NCBI GenBank assembly: GCA_036872755.1
Contig: JAVHNS010000002.1
Span: 4,092,001-4,156,000, forward strand
DNA from: Orbilia blumenaviensis
Lineage: Eukaryota > Ascomycota > Orbiliomycetes > Orbiliales > Orbiliaceae
Length of the DNA: 64,000 nt
Direction: 5' to 3'
Shown here piece by piece: positions 1 through 13,242 of the stretch (position 1 is its first letter; every line of letters begins with the position of its first letter). Below the pieces are notes generated by a model that made no database searches, was not told where the DNA came from, and saw nothing but the letters and a program-made list of their open reading frames with translations. The position numbers and the translations under genes are program-made.

Positions 1-3000
1 CTAGCTGGTAGCAGAAGAGACTGTAGATATCGATGTAGGCGGCAAGTTTCTGGTAACACTAGACTGGGAACACAGATATCTGGATGGTACAAATAATCAA
101 TTAAATTGAGATCTAGAGACTCTCAAAAGTTCAAAGTATGCGATCTTCCATCCGGCATCCGCACTGCGGAGAAACAATAAGGGGGTTCCCTGGGCTATAG
201 CAGGCTTGTAAATGCAAAGTCCGACCCGATTCTATGAGTGAATCCCTTTAGGGGCCAAAGGCAGTAATTGTCAGCACGCGGCAGCCACCCAATAAGTGCA
301 AGAGTACTGCCTGGCTGGAATATTCGTTCAGCCTACCAAAAAGTCGACACGTATATCATTACAGAAAATTACACCCCCATGGACTCAAGGAGGTTGGTTA
401 CCCACTCTCAAACTTGATCATTTGCCCACTCGCATGATCAAATACTCTTGGATAGAAGCCAAATTCGTGGAGGCTGGACCTCAAGACCATTGGCCCCATA
501 GTTGATTGTCTGGCTTCAAAGTTTAAGATCCGGTTGATCAGTGATCAAGGTCCCGCTCTAGGCTATGTATCATCTGCCGTATCATCCCGGCAGCGTATTC
601 CTCAAAGAAAAATCAATTTGCGTAATGAACCAATGCATAATGAAGTTAACCCATTTAATCGTATTCCCAATTGCGAATCAGTCCATGTAGCTACGTAGCC
701 AGATAGCTCCAGTCTAGATCCAGAATGATCCATCCCTCAGATTTTTCGAGTTCTCAACTCCCAAACTTGAATGTGTAATGAAACACTCAAATTAACATGC
801 CGTATTCATTTTGAAGATCCCGGCCAAGCGGAAGCTGCACAGTCGACGCTCGTCTCCGATCATTCTGTTCCCCAAGTTTACGTACACCGATGACTTGCAT
901 ACCGACCCTCCCATCAAAATGGAAATCCGTGACCGAGCACCACCGAGAGTCCTGTGGTAATAATACGCTAGACTATATGGAAACTCACACAGCCGTATAG
1001 GCTATCGATAGCTATCGTGCATCGACAAATGCAATGCCCTTGACCTATCAATATTCGGTCAGAAGTATCTTGCTGGTACCACAGATAAAATGCGCAAACA
1101 CGAGACACAAAATTAAATGTTGAGCTCCCGTTTTCAGCCTTGTGTCACAATGCAAATCCAGATGAACCAGATACAGATTCATTTTCACTTCGCACGAAAC
1201 ATTAATTTCACTCCCAACAAAACTTCCATAAGGCCAAATCATAAGTCTAGCACAAGAAGGCCTTATCTGATCCAGTGGTAAAACCCGATAGAATCATAGT
1301 ATGACCTGATATAAAGCTTGAAATCCTACAAGCGAAAATTCACAAAAATACCCTTGAATATCTAATCAATATCTCAAATATATCACAAATCAATATCAGT
1401 ATAACACAAAACCCAAAATCTGTGCCCTACTACAATTGCACCACATGCATATTACCACAACCTCTTTTCATATAGATAACTTCAATTGATATTGATAATG
1501 CCCCGTAAAGAAAGTCACAAAATCTCCCCTCATTTGCCATCACATAACTTTTTCGATACCCGAGTGAATTTATTGTCACTCACTCACTGGGTCTAGGTTT
1601 TCAACCCACAAACCAAGACATGCAACTACCAGGGCCTTGCAGGCAAGACACGGCCACCTCGATCCCACAAGCCGTCGTCCAATCAAAGATCTTAAACCTA
1701 GCCTACCGGAAGCGAATGGCTTTTCCTATCGAGATTTCGGCCCCTCGCTTTGTTTTCTATCCGTTACAAGCCAGGGCATCGATGCACTAAGGCCCACTTG
1801 TCGGTGGCACTGGGCAAAACATCCACCGAATCGGCCACTACGCACAAGCTGAAAAGAAAGAAGAAAAAAAGCTATGATCCGTTCATCTCGTCAGGATACC
1901 CCGTGGACACTTGCCGTCCTAACTTCCGCATTTGATGCCAACCGTTGTTAAGAATTAACGTTTTCCCCTCGCGAGGTGTCAAACACCAGGTAACGACTGA
2001 TCTTGCAGCTGAAAAGCTTGAATAGAATCGGCGCACACTTTGGCCGTGTTTCCGTCCGATGCAGGAATTGAAATGCAAATGCAACCTGGCATGCAATCGC
2101 AATATAATTCTCTTCGTTTGGTTCAAAAAAGTTGCGTTGGGAACGCGTGTTCGAACTAAGCGCTACCACGGCTCGGTGGACCGGAATCGAGAATGCGATT
2201 TAGTACTAGTGCCGCATGAGCGGAGGTACTATAATCCACTTTACTCGCTTCTTTCTGCAGATTGTTCGAATGCACCTTCGAGACGAATTTAATTCGTTCT
2301 TCAGCTGCATACTCCGAAAATTCTAACATCATAGCGTTGGGGAAATAGCACACGAACTTAGAATGGCTGGGGTAAATCGTGTTCTTTTCGTGACCTTTGC
2401 ATACAAATGATTCAGACGAAAAAGCTTAGTGCTGGTTAACCTGGAACAAGTACTGTTTTCCCCGCATTCTTGTGTTCTCGTCAAAGTTTTGGCGGCTTTT
2501 GGGCGTGTGGATTGTGGAGAATACAAGAAAGGTATTTTGTGGGGAATCGGAATCTCATTCATGACGGGATTTTGCACCAGTATCACGGGGTCTAGCCAAT
2601 GTATTTCGGAACCTTTGCAGCATCTGCAGACTGGCCTTTGTGGGGGCAATTGCCATGAAACCTTATTCACTTGTGGTGCATACAGGATCTAATCAAGATA
2701 TATAACCCCCAATGAGGTCTTCAGCTTTGCCCAATCGGTTTCGATACGCTCTTTCACGATACCCACTCTGTCCCATATTGTCATTGCTTGGTAACTGTGG
2801 GGATATATTCCACTTAATCTCACGTAAAAGGGAGGCTGGTTTACAAAGGCCCCTTATACCATATCTACGGAATAGTTTAATCAAAATACCGTATACACTT
2901 TCGTGGATTTACCTTATCACTACCATTAAACCCTCCCGGTAAACGGACACCGCTATTATCTCTAATCTCTGAAAACCCGCTTCAATTCCCCGGATACTTT

Positions 3001-3004
3001 CACA
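1..3004. other. intergenic, no convincing gene
   Basis: Only short open frames, all under about 115 codons, occur here. None shows a recognisable domain, and several overlap each other on opposite strands. An A-rich patch lies near 1860-1870. The last few hundred bases should hold the promoter and 5' leader of the acetate transporter gene that starts at 3005. I see no RNA gene or mobile element. Confidence 0.6.
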
Positions 3005-4666
3005 ATGGAGAAGGCAAACCTAGACCCAACTTACTCGACAGAATCTCAAATCCTGCCTCAGTCTCGGGGCCAGGGCTACAACAGTCCGCCATCTTCTCAG
3101 CACAATGATTCCGGCAAGGATCAACTAGACCGCGTCCGCACAACGGCAACTATGCAGATTTCCCCAGAGCTCTTCGAGAAGCTCTACCTTTCACCTCAGA
3201 ACAAAGTTCATGGAGATTTACGGAAAACCTTTGCAAATCCAACCCCAATGTAAGTGGAACCACCCTCTCAGGATGTCGTTAATCTAGGTTGTTTCTCCGA
3301 CTAATGTTAATTGAAAATTACAGTGCGGTTCTGTAGGTTTTGAGTGCATCCGAGATACCCCGATATATTCGAATATTATACTAATATAGATACAGAGGTT
3401 TCGTGGTATCTTTGACCCCATTGAGCATGGATTTGATGGGATGGCGTGGTGCTGGTGGCGTCGGAGCCGCCCAAGTGTACGTGATACATGCCGAATTTAT
3501 ATTCCGAACAAACTTCAAACCCTAGTAGCTAGTAGAATATCGAATAAGGGAATATCTAGTGCTAACAGACCCTGATTGACCAATAGCGCCGGCTACTACT
3601 TCCTTGGGGGCATGCTCTCACTTATTGGCGGTCTCCTTGAGTTCGTTCTAGGCAACACATTTCCATTTGTTGTATTTACATCCTTCAGTAAGTTGAATCA
3701 GTGCCACCATGGTCCAGCTTTGCCTTGCGCATATTGCATACACAAGCCCCGGATGAATATCGGATTAGGAATATCGATATTCAACCTTTCAAATCCATTA
3801 TGAGTTTTGCGTATAAACCTTAATAATAGGATGGTAGAGCTAACATCAGCCCCATTTAGGTGGATTCTGGTTTACTCTAGGAGGAACACTTACGCCAACC
3901 TTCAACGCCATGGGGGCTTATTCCACATCCGGTGCCGACGCCGTAGAAGGCGGTGCGACCATGGGTTTCAATGCCAGCTTCGGTAAGTTAACAATTGCAT
4001 GCCCCACCAAACTCGTGGCTCCGGAGTTAGATCGGCAATGAACATCCTGGACTTTTTTTTGGCTAACTGTGCCGTGTGCCATCCATCAAGGTTTCTATCT
4101 TCTGGCCTGGGGCTTTATCACCACCATCTATCTCATCTGTTCGATCCGGACTAATGTAGTCTTCCTAACGCTCTTTACGTTCTTGGATGCCACCTTCGGT
4201 CTCCTCGTCGCCACATACTTCTCTGTTGCCAATGGGAAGGCCAGCCTGGCTGGAAATTTACAAATCGTAAGTTCCCGTGGCTTTTCACCAACCCTAAGCG
4301 GTTCTACCTTACGTAATTCAGACCATGTCGTGTGATCGCAGAAATTCTGCTAGAATTCACGAATGTGGCTCAATATATAACAGTTGAATTTTGAAACTTA
4401 TGGTTGCTTTTAAACACTTAGGCTGCTGGCGCATGCGCTCTGTTGACATGCGTCCCAGGCTGGTATATCCTTCTGGCCCAAATGCTCGAGGCAATCGACT
4501 TCCCGATCCAGGTAAGACCGCCACCCCGGATCTGAAAGCCTTGCATGTCTTACTGACCTCGTTTAACTTTATCCAGCTCCCCGTGGGTGACTTGAGTCAG
4601 TTTATTGTCTCGGGCTCTGCGCGTCGGTCGCGAAAGGCTGACGCTAGCGCCGGAGAGCATGTTTAA
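3005..4666 (+). CDS. Acetate transporter, Ato/Gpr1/YaaH family (8 exons)
   Basis: Predicted plasma-membrane monocarboxylate carrier of the GPR1/FUN34/YaaH family, which moves acetate or ammonium in fungi. Proposed exons are 3005-3249, 3324-3332, 3396-3476, 3587-3687, 3860-3982, 4091-4266, 4422-4511 and 4577-4666, giving 304 residues. That is close to the 270-300 usual for the family. Residues 1-75 form a hydrophilic N-terminus. The family signature then reads NPTPIAVLGF, where the usual NPxPLG glycine is alanine. Further family blocks follow: MGWRGAGG, GGLLEFVLGNTFPF, GGTLTPTFNAMGAY and LLAWGFITTIY, spread over six predicted membrane helices. The short basic tail after SQFIVSG is typical. Every junction keeps frame and uses GT-AG. 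The 9-base second exon is needed to restore the signature motif. The family is clear; the substrate is inferred. Confidence 0.9.
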
Positions 4667-5959
4667 ACACAAATTTATGTGACGGGACATTCCAGCATGA
4701 GCATCTTTACGACTTTAGTAATTGTGGTTTTTAGCTTCACACTTGCAAGGATAACATGTTGAGATTGGATTTTTTTTTTTTTCTTCAGCCGTTTTGAAAA
4801 GCGATTCTACTATTCCAACTCCGCGGGATTAAAAAAGTTTTCGAGATCCTGTCAAAGCATTGATATCCGAGCGTCGCAGAAGTCGCGTTCTTTGGTGTCT
4901 GCATGATCACAATTTGCCGACAGAGATTATTATTAACTATTTGTATGTTAGATATTTTGTAATAGTTTCCGCGATGGACCTCATTCCTTTAATTCATAAC
5001 TATCTGAGCTCCTTCTAAACTTATACATGCATCGCCGCTAGCTATAGTCGTGACGGGCGAAACCACGGAAGTCGGGTCGATGAAAGCCACAAAACTTAAT
5101 TGTAGCCCCGTAATGCAAAATAAAATCAGGCAGAAATTTTTCGAAACGATATCACATATTGTGTGGAGAAGTCTCGATCCGTTTGTGGGGTTGCTGAACC
5201 ATGGGCGCGGCATCGAGGCTTGTGGGGAAGACCCGCACAGACCATTCCTTGACCTCTAGAAAAGGGATCAGATATCGTAAGATCTTCGCGGGCGCTTCGA
5301 TGAAGGGTCAAAGCTCGTAAATAGCATGAGGCAGAGTTCAAAGTCACAAATTTCTTAATTGACCAGGGGTTGACGGTTATCACGAAGCATTTCGTAATCA
5401 TAATACCCATTATGTTTGATGCTATAAAACCTATATGAATAAGAATGTTTTGTTCCTGACTAATATTGCTAATTAAAACAAATGTGCAAATACAACCTCG
5501 TGAAATGAGCCGAAGAAAGAAATCCCCGGTCTCAAAAGGCTTTTCATAGAAATTAATACTGACACTTTACATTTACACGGTACGGGTCAACACACATTGT
5601 GCAACAAGTGGTAAGTTAATTAGGGCTATGATCAAAATCCGGTTTGTAGTACACCCACGTATTTTCGTGCCAATGTTGGCCAACCGCCGCATGAAGATAT
5701 CGTATCGACCTATATTTCACTGTTATATAGGCGGTGCACAAATCAGGGTCCCGAGGTAGAAAATTGGTAACACCGCTATCCAAAATCCTGTCGATGTTTG
5801 ATGGGGCTCTTTTGCTAGGACCCGTTTTTCATGACAGCGAATATCAACTGTTTCGAAACGCATTACGACGACGACGACGAAGCGCTCGTCGCACAAAAAT
5901 TCAGGTTTGACACTGGGGATATGACTGCCTAGAAGTTATTGGCTTATTTGAAGATCCTC

Positions 5960-6322
5960 ATGGTGAGGAAGCCCGTTAACCCTAATAAAAGATCCGAGCG
6001 CGTGCATGTAGCTCTATCAGGTCTTTTACTCGTAGCTATTTTTGAGGTTATCATGATCATGGTTGAAGCATGTAAGAGCCATAAACCTAATATCGCAATG
6101 CCACGATATGCCGCGGATATCCTTGATATTCAGTTAGGATCCTCAAAAGCATATGCTATGGAGCGATCAAAGTATGTTGAGGTACCGGTACATCTGTACG
6201 AAGTATACCAATCCCCTGTCCCCATCTTCCAACCCATTTCAACCCCGAGAAACGAATCGAAATCGAAAAGCGGGGAAATAGCCAGCCACGTGCGTAAGAT
6301 CTTCCAAACTTTCCAACGTTGA
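5960..6322 (+). pseudogene. Possible orphan fragment of a fungal membrane protein
   Basis: This open frame of about 120 residues starts with a basic stretch. A hydrophobic segment (VALSGLLLVAIFEVIMIMV) follows, then a polar tail containing PRYAADILDIQLGSS. The arrangement resembles the C-terminal helix and tail of uncharacterised filamentous-fungus membrane proteins with large ectodomains, like the one encoded at 20446-22418. No upstream ectodomain is present, so a truncated relic is more likely than a complete gene. It could equally be a chance open frame. The family link is inference from pattern only. Confidence 0.15.
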
Positions 6323-9160
6323 CACTTGACTGCAAACCATACACTATTATCCATGAAGCTTCGGGAACTCGACCAAAAAAAGACCGCATGCCAGGCTTAG
6401 CATAACCACTCCGTCGGTGCATCAGGACTACTGCCTGCATAATTTGGGAACTCTTGCTTTTCGGTAAAGGTGCCTTTGAAAGCAGCTGACTCGGCACCCT
6501 CCGGCTTCATAAGCCGCAAATTTCCTGCGGTCATCATGGTGCTGACCTAGCAATTATATATCGCAACTAGCCGATGAGAGCTCGTCAATCAACTGCATGC
6601 TGCTCTTGATATAAATTGATATTTTGTGTATAGCAATTTTTTCCGATATCAATAAAACTCAACTGAGGGTAAATATGTCAGCGAAGGCAAATCTTCGCAC
6701 GCATACGAATATAGATGCCGCCATTGCATTGAGTTTCCGGTCTCACTCCAGCAAAGAGGCCGGCGATTGGTTGGGAGCATGTCACGGCTATCGACGTCTA
6801 CCGGGATTACCGATGAAATGACAAGCCCTTGAGCCCGCTCTACAAGCAATCCTTCAAAACCTAAAACCCGTGCCTCGACGGTAGACCGGCGTTGAAAACG
6901 GCATCTGTGTCAAAGCTCCTGATCTCGTGACTCCCACAAGTCAGCGCACTATCATGTAAAGTTGTTGAGGTTACGTACGATGCCTTTCGAGTTTTCCGTC
7001 AGATTTTTGATAGTGGAAAGCCAATAACTATCTATAGCAATATTAAGATTTGTAAGCGTAATATGATTTTCGTACCCAATTTGAAGGTTGATCCTAGTTC
7101 GCTATGTGCGATGCTGCATGTTTGACGACCTGATGGGTCTAAAAGACCGAAAACGAAATCAGATGTTTGGTGGGTAGAAGAGTGTCTCGTGAAGCAATTT
7201 TTCCGCTGAAGGGTATTTTGTCGGGCAAGAATGACGATTGCGTCTCGGATAAGAATTCCCCTGGGTCTAGCCGTCATGAGGTATTCAGCAATGCAAGGCT
7301 CGCCTTCAGAAACACTGCGGGCCTTTTGCCGGTAATACCCTTGCAGAACACGATAGGAGTATTTGATAATACAGTCAAGTGAGATTTCCAATCGCCTACG
7401 ATCGATATGCATGAATTCCTGCGCCTGCGGAAATCTGCAATTCGTGACAATTGCCTGGAAATCATTTCAGACGGCCACCTCGCAGAAGGCTGCATGATGT
7501 CTGGTTTTTCTAGGGTGCGAGTTATTGTTCCAGTCGTCAGGATATACAGTAGGGTGTCCTTTGTAGTTACTCTCATCACTATCCTGCCCAGGGTGCCCTT
7601 TCGCTTGCGCAGCTGGTGGGACGAAACGATCCTTTTGCCGGCAAAGCGAAGGTTGCATTGCAATATATTTGAAACGACAAGTTCAAAGAGTTGCGACCCA
7701 CCGGAATTTTTCCAGATCGCACCACGGGCATTTATATCGTACGAGTGTACGTAGACGTCTAGACACGAGGCGTCTAGACTCTATAGAGGAATAAAAGAGG
7801 GAATATATCTCAGCCACCTCGTATACATTTTTCCCCTGATGACAATCGCATCAAGGGAATTTAGGAAAACAGGGCAATCACTTGCCGAATCTTGAATACC
7901 AAGCAGCTTGCCTCGTAGAACGGTCCCGTTAAAATATATCCATACAGCATGTGACCTCGTGAAGGCGGTGCATCGTCAGTTGGACATTTTGTTGAGGACT
8001 ATGCAGCTATTCTTTCCCCGCCATGCACAAGGTGCTCAAGGTACCTGTAACAACACCCTGCTTCACCATAAAAAACCATGCATTTAGCTAGGATATCTCG
8101 ATTCCTGGGATTTTTGTTGATACCAAAGGCAGGTTTCGCTAGATTTTCTCGTTGAGGGGAGCGAGACGAAGTTGAGCCACAGTGGAACCGCAAAAGACCG
8201 AAAGCAAAAGACGACACTAACATTTTTTGTCCACAATTTCACCTTGACAGCTAAAGAACGGACTTTAGCCGAGGATAAATACTGGATATCATGTCAAACA
8301 GGAAATGAGAGGGAATGAACAAAATTAAAAATGAGATACTGGGAAAATATGCTCAATTGTGGGGGCGGCTTTTCTGGGAGGGCAAGCTTCCAAAGGAGCT
8401 GCTTACCACGTGGGACAGCAAAATATCGCTAGGTTTGGGGACAATTAATATACTGGACACCAAGATTGACGGAATATGGAATGCAAGGATCGTTGTGGAT
8501 CAAAAGGGCAATTTGATGATAGATTCTCCAAACTCGAAAGATAGCTACGTCTTGGCAATTGGGTAGCTTCAGACTTTTGCTAACCGGTCCGCGCGCAGCT
8601 ACGGCGATGTAGACGATCCTACTAGTAACGGAAAACGCGGGTGATAATGCAATGTTGAGGGTTGCGTTTAATATCGAAATCAGGTGAAGACGGGTGACGT
8701 TGCTCCTGTCGAGCCGAGCCGCCATTCTGGTCCACTTGGATGTTTGTTCTAACGTCTGCCGACTAAATATATCGACCTATGGTCATCTGATGCATCAACT
8801 ATCATATCAATCCACTGGGTTGTTTGTATCCAATTTAAAACCCTTTGTTTGAATCCCAGGAGATTTCCGGTCAGCCCGTCTTATAGGCATGTATTGTGAA
8901 GATCAGCTAGCCCGATGCCCTTGTGGATAGATGCATGGTTCTGTAAGGGGTTATGAGATTCAATTGATGGGTTTGGAACCGGCTTCATAACTTAGTCCAG
9001 GCATCTCATGAAATCGATCTTTCGACCCTCGATACGGCGTAGACGAAGGATTAAAAGTAGTTATTAGATTTTGTTTCACCATTTGTTTCTTCCGGCCCGT
9101 GGCACTAGCTGGGAATGACCAAAATATTGCAATCTACCATAAAGGGTAAATTTAAATTTG

Positions 9161-9197
<37 letters not shown>
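9161..9197. repeat. A37 homopolymer
   Basis: An uninterrupted run of 37 A residues lies in the gene-poor region, flanked by unique sequence. It is the longest homopolymer in the window. The translated frames across it are poly-Lys or poly-Phe artefacts. It could be the tail of an old retroposed insertion, but I see no recognisable element body or target-site duplication. Confidence 0.85.
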
Positions 9198-9199
<2 letters not shown>

Positions 9200-12100
9200 C
9201 TTTCGATATCGTTGGTGGCGTCACATCGCTCGGGGTATCTGACTCTGCAGCAACAGAACGATCCATTGCCGGCGCCGGCTCTAGCCCGTTGACGCAAAGT
9301 GCATAATCGATCGGCTGAAACCTAGCCCGCTTGCTTGTCGAGCATAGGCCCACAGACGTTTCGACCAAGGCGAGAGTCGATGAAGGGTAGATTTTCCGAT
9401 ATTGCAGAGCTCCGGCAGAAGTATCGAAATTGTTCCTTTGCGACGTGATGCCTTGTGATATGATTCTGAAGGGCTGAAGCCGTTGATACCCCCACGCTCT
9501 TTATTTCTATATTTTCTTTTTACACCGAGTTCGTTCCTTTACCCCTTCTCCTCGACCTCCTTGCCCAATGCAGCTCACAGCTGAGGTGTGACCCGGTTAC
9601 AGCTACAGGCGGATATAATATCTCTAAATTTTATAGGTTTGGGAGTTCTGTTGGCGGGGAGGGATTTCGTCTTGCTTATGCATTTTTTTAGTGCAAGTGA
9701 CTCCGGAAGAAACCTCAAAGGCCCATGTCCAGGGGTTCCGTCTCCAACCTTGGTCGCATGACTTGCCTCGCGCTAATCTGTGCTAGCTACGCAGTAAGCC
9801 TGTGCGGTGGAATATTCCTTGAATATTCCGCAGTTCTCGGCAGCAAGAAGGGGAACATATCACAATTTCTGCATATGGTTTTTTTTCTGTCTTGGAGAAT
9901 ACTATGAACAAAGGTAGTCTGAATCATCGTATTAAATTCGTAAGACAAAAACGGGAGGACATTGGGTCCGTGCACGGGAGCAAAACGGTTTGACGTCTGG
10001 CATGTGCATACGACTTACTGCTCACTGCCCTTAATGCGTGGCCTGGCCACTATACGATGGTCAAATTGTCAAGTAATTGATATCATGACTGTCATGAGGC
10101 CCCAAAACGGAATATAGTGCATTTTATGATAAAGAATTAAATAAAAAGAGTTACCCCAATATGGGCCTACCCTGTTCAAAGTACGCCATCGATATAATGC
10201 TTCTTGCTAGTTCCCAGGTTGAATGCGATGTCTACGGGAAAATGTAGGTGATGTCGGCTGCATGCATGCAAATGCACCCATCGACTCGAGGCATACATAT
10301 GCACGCCCGCACGGGCATTTGGGTCCAGCTGGGCTCTTGAATCGTAGTACCGGGAACAGCGAGCTAAAATTATTGTTGGTTCCCCGTATCACATTATCAG
10401 CAATCGCCAGCAACCTGCAGGCAGGGATTTTTGCAGCATTTCCACGTGTTTCTCCAAGCGGAGGTTGCTTCACCCGCAAATCGGCTAGGAGGCCAAATGG
10501 ATCCGGCTGGTTATAGGGATGCTAGGGTAGGTCTAGACTAAATTGAACAAAGCATGAGCAGACCATCAGATCCAGGTACCAGAAGTGAGTGTTTTACCAG
10601 GCTTAATCGAGAAGCTGTGCTGGGTGGTTCTGCTGTTTCAGGTCCCGTTGTGGGCTCACATCATGGTCAGGAACCCGAACGGTCGTACGGAAGGATAGCG
10701 AAATCCGAGCAGGAAAAAGGAAATTTTAGGTTCATATTCCTGTCAAGACGGCGGGGAAATTCTTTCAAAGGAAACCCTTCAGGTAATCTACACAGGCGCT
10801 ACGGTTTTCGAGGATATACTTTTGGTACGAATTTCACTGTTGACGACAGATTCCGAATGGTGGGGAGGTGGACATTAAAACTGTAAGGGTAGGATAAAGT
10901 AGGAACGGGTATATTGAACCAATCAACTCTCTCTATGCGACCCAACCAGCCCATCCTCGTCTATAAATCCAACTCCACAAAATTTGATATGAAAATTACA
11001 AAGCACAGTGTAAATGCAGCAAGAAAAGGAACAAACTAAAATCGGAAAATGACGATGCACGGATGCCCTGACGATATGGTTAGCTACTTGACGACGATCC
11101 TCGCGATTGATTAGCGTCGACAAGCTACCCCATGATTGATCCATGTCCAGCTAGCTGGAAGGGAATTAAAAAAAAAAAGGTATGGATGCAGAACAGAAGG
11201 TTCTAAAAAGCAAACGAGACAAAATGGCTCCCGACAGGCTGCGAGTAAAAACACCATCTCCCAATTGAAACTCCGGTCATAAGACTAATTTCATTAAACA
11301 TTCCAATTATTCCTGCGCCGAATATGTTTCGAAGCAGGGTAGAGGATAATATCGAGGTTCATGTGAGGAACGCCCCAAAAGAAAAGTAAGGAAATGAAAA
11401 AAACTGTAACCAGTCGGTGTTGGGTCCAACAGAACAAGCCCGAGCTCGAAGGTAAGATCGCGGAAGGGAATGACGGAAATTAGGTGGTTGCCACTCTATC
11501 GGAGAGCAGAAAAAAAAGGTGATTGAGCTTCGAATGTGATCCGAAGACGGTTTTCGGGTGGTGATTCAGAAGCGATATCAGTGCGTAGTATGGCGGTGAG
11601 CTCGTGTGTGATGGTCTTGTCTGCCTAGGGCCCCGCAAACTCCGAGAAAGACCGCTGTCTTTGCTCAGATGGTTATGTGTTTGGTGGGGCTTTTCTCTTC
11701 CGGCTCGAGGCAAATTCATAGGTAACCAGAATGGAAGTGGCTGCAGGGATTTCTGCGTGGCCTTACCGGGGCCTCGTCGCTGAAATCTTCGTCTTCAGAT
11801 TCGTGCATCGTGTTACGTGGAGGCAGTTTCGGGGAAGCAGAACAAGAATTATCGCCTTCGAGACTGCTCGCCAAATCCGTTTCCGTCAGACCGTGCTTGT
11901 GCGAGCTTAAGGATAACGAATCACGCCCGGCTGCCTATTTGGGGTAGAATTTGTGCGTTAGCTAAACCTGTAAGAGAAGACAAGTGCATGGTACAATGAC
12001 CATTTAATCCGTAGACGGGTCAACGGGAGAACCTACGACGCATTCCGCACAAGCCGTATTATTCACCCAGACCCAATTGCCACAATTATGCGAGTAAAAA

Positions 12101-12370
12101 TTCTTGCATCGATACTTGTAGTAACCCGACGCCATCTTTACGGATATATAAAGGGTAGATGAAGACGAAGCTTAAGTATATTTGAGGACGGGTCGGCTAT
12201 GGGAGCGTGAGACAATATATATCGATGATCCCTCGGTTTGCGGTGCGGTAATTGTCTTTAAGCTAAGGTAGCTGCTTTTTAAAGGGTGTATGTAGAAAGA
12301 GATGAAGTCCGTTCCCCGAGCGTATCAAGCTTAATGCTTCTGGACAATGATATGTGGAAGTGTGTTCTTA

Positions 12371-12391
12371 TATGTATGTATGTATGTATGT
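12371..12391. repeat. TATG tetranucleotide microsatellite
   Basis: About five tandem copies of a TATG unit followed by related TATATATG sequence. No gene overlaps it. Confidence 0.75.
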
Positions 12392-13177
12392 GGTATATAT
12401 GTAGCAAGTATGTGGTGATCCTCCCAGTCCTCCGTGGGGGTAATTTATATCTGCTTTAATGCAATGAAGAGAGATGTCTTTGAACGATTTTGATATTGTG
12501 CAGGTCAACGTTGAAGAATGACGGGGTACTCGGATCCTTTATAGATGCTGAACAAGCTAGTAGCAATGAACAGGCTATGTGAGAGGGAAGTTCCCGACTA
12601 GTGGTAGAGCACGGTGCGGTACAGGTACGGCAGAGCACGGCGCAAGTGGAGATATAATTAACGCTGAATCCCTTGACAGGACCGTTTTCGAATTGGATCA
12701 AGCTAAATAAGACTCGAAGGCCAGACGAAATGTGAAGTGGGGCGAGCCACCTGCACGTTATTATAATAATATATGTATTACATGACGTTTATGAGGCACT
12801 TGGACAGGTGAGATTTTGAGCTAGGCGCATTTGTCAAGGGCAGATTATGAACAGATGACTTCGTCCTACCTTTATTAAGACGGGCACTGTTCGTCTCATG
12901 TCCTTTCCGCTTTACAAGTATCCTTGCTGACTGAGCTATTCTACCTTCATCATTCGTGGTCGCATTGCATTTGGGGGTTGCCCACGGCCGCCGTGTGTAT
13001 GTATGTCCAGCTCTGCACGGGCAAGCTCCATGGCATCTCGTACCCCGAGCACTGGACTGTATTATTAGAACGTGTGTAAGTGGGCGGGTCCTGTCAAGGG
13101 CTCATCCTCGCATCACCTAAAGAAACTTCCTCGACTTCCAGAAGCTAAATTATAAGCCGTGCACGCGTTGCTTTTTC

Positions 13178-13242
13178 CATTTTATATTTTTCATTTTTTC
13201 ATTTTTTTTTTCATTTTTTTTTTTTTTTCATTTTTCATTTTT
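13178..13242. repeat. T-rich low-complexity tract with repeated CATTTTT units
   Basis: A run of T blocks separated by single CA dinucleotides, so the unit CATTTTT recurs with variable T number. This is simple-sequence slippage DNA. No coding or RNA feature is visible in it. Confidence 0.75.

Noticed and set aside
2140..2180. TGGTAGCGC and GTTCGAAC elements on the minus strand resembling tRNA boxes
   Set aside because: The two elements are only a few bases apart, too close for a tRNA, and no acceptor stem is present.
9105..9368. Poly-Lys and poly-Phe frames across 9161-9197
   Set aside because: They are produced only by translating the A37 homopolymer.
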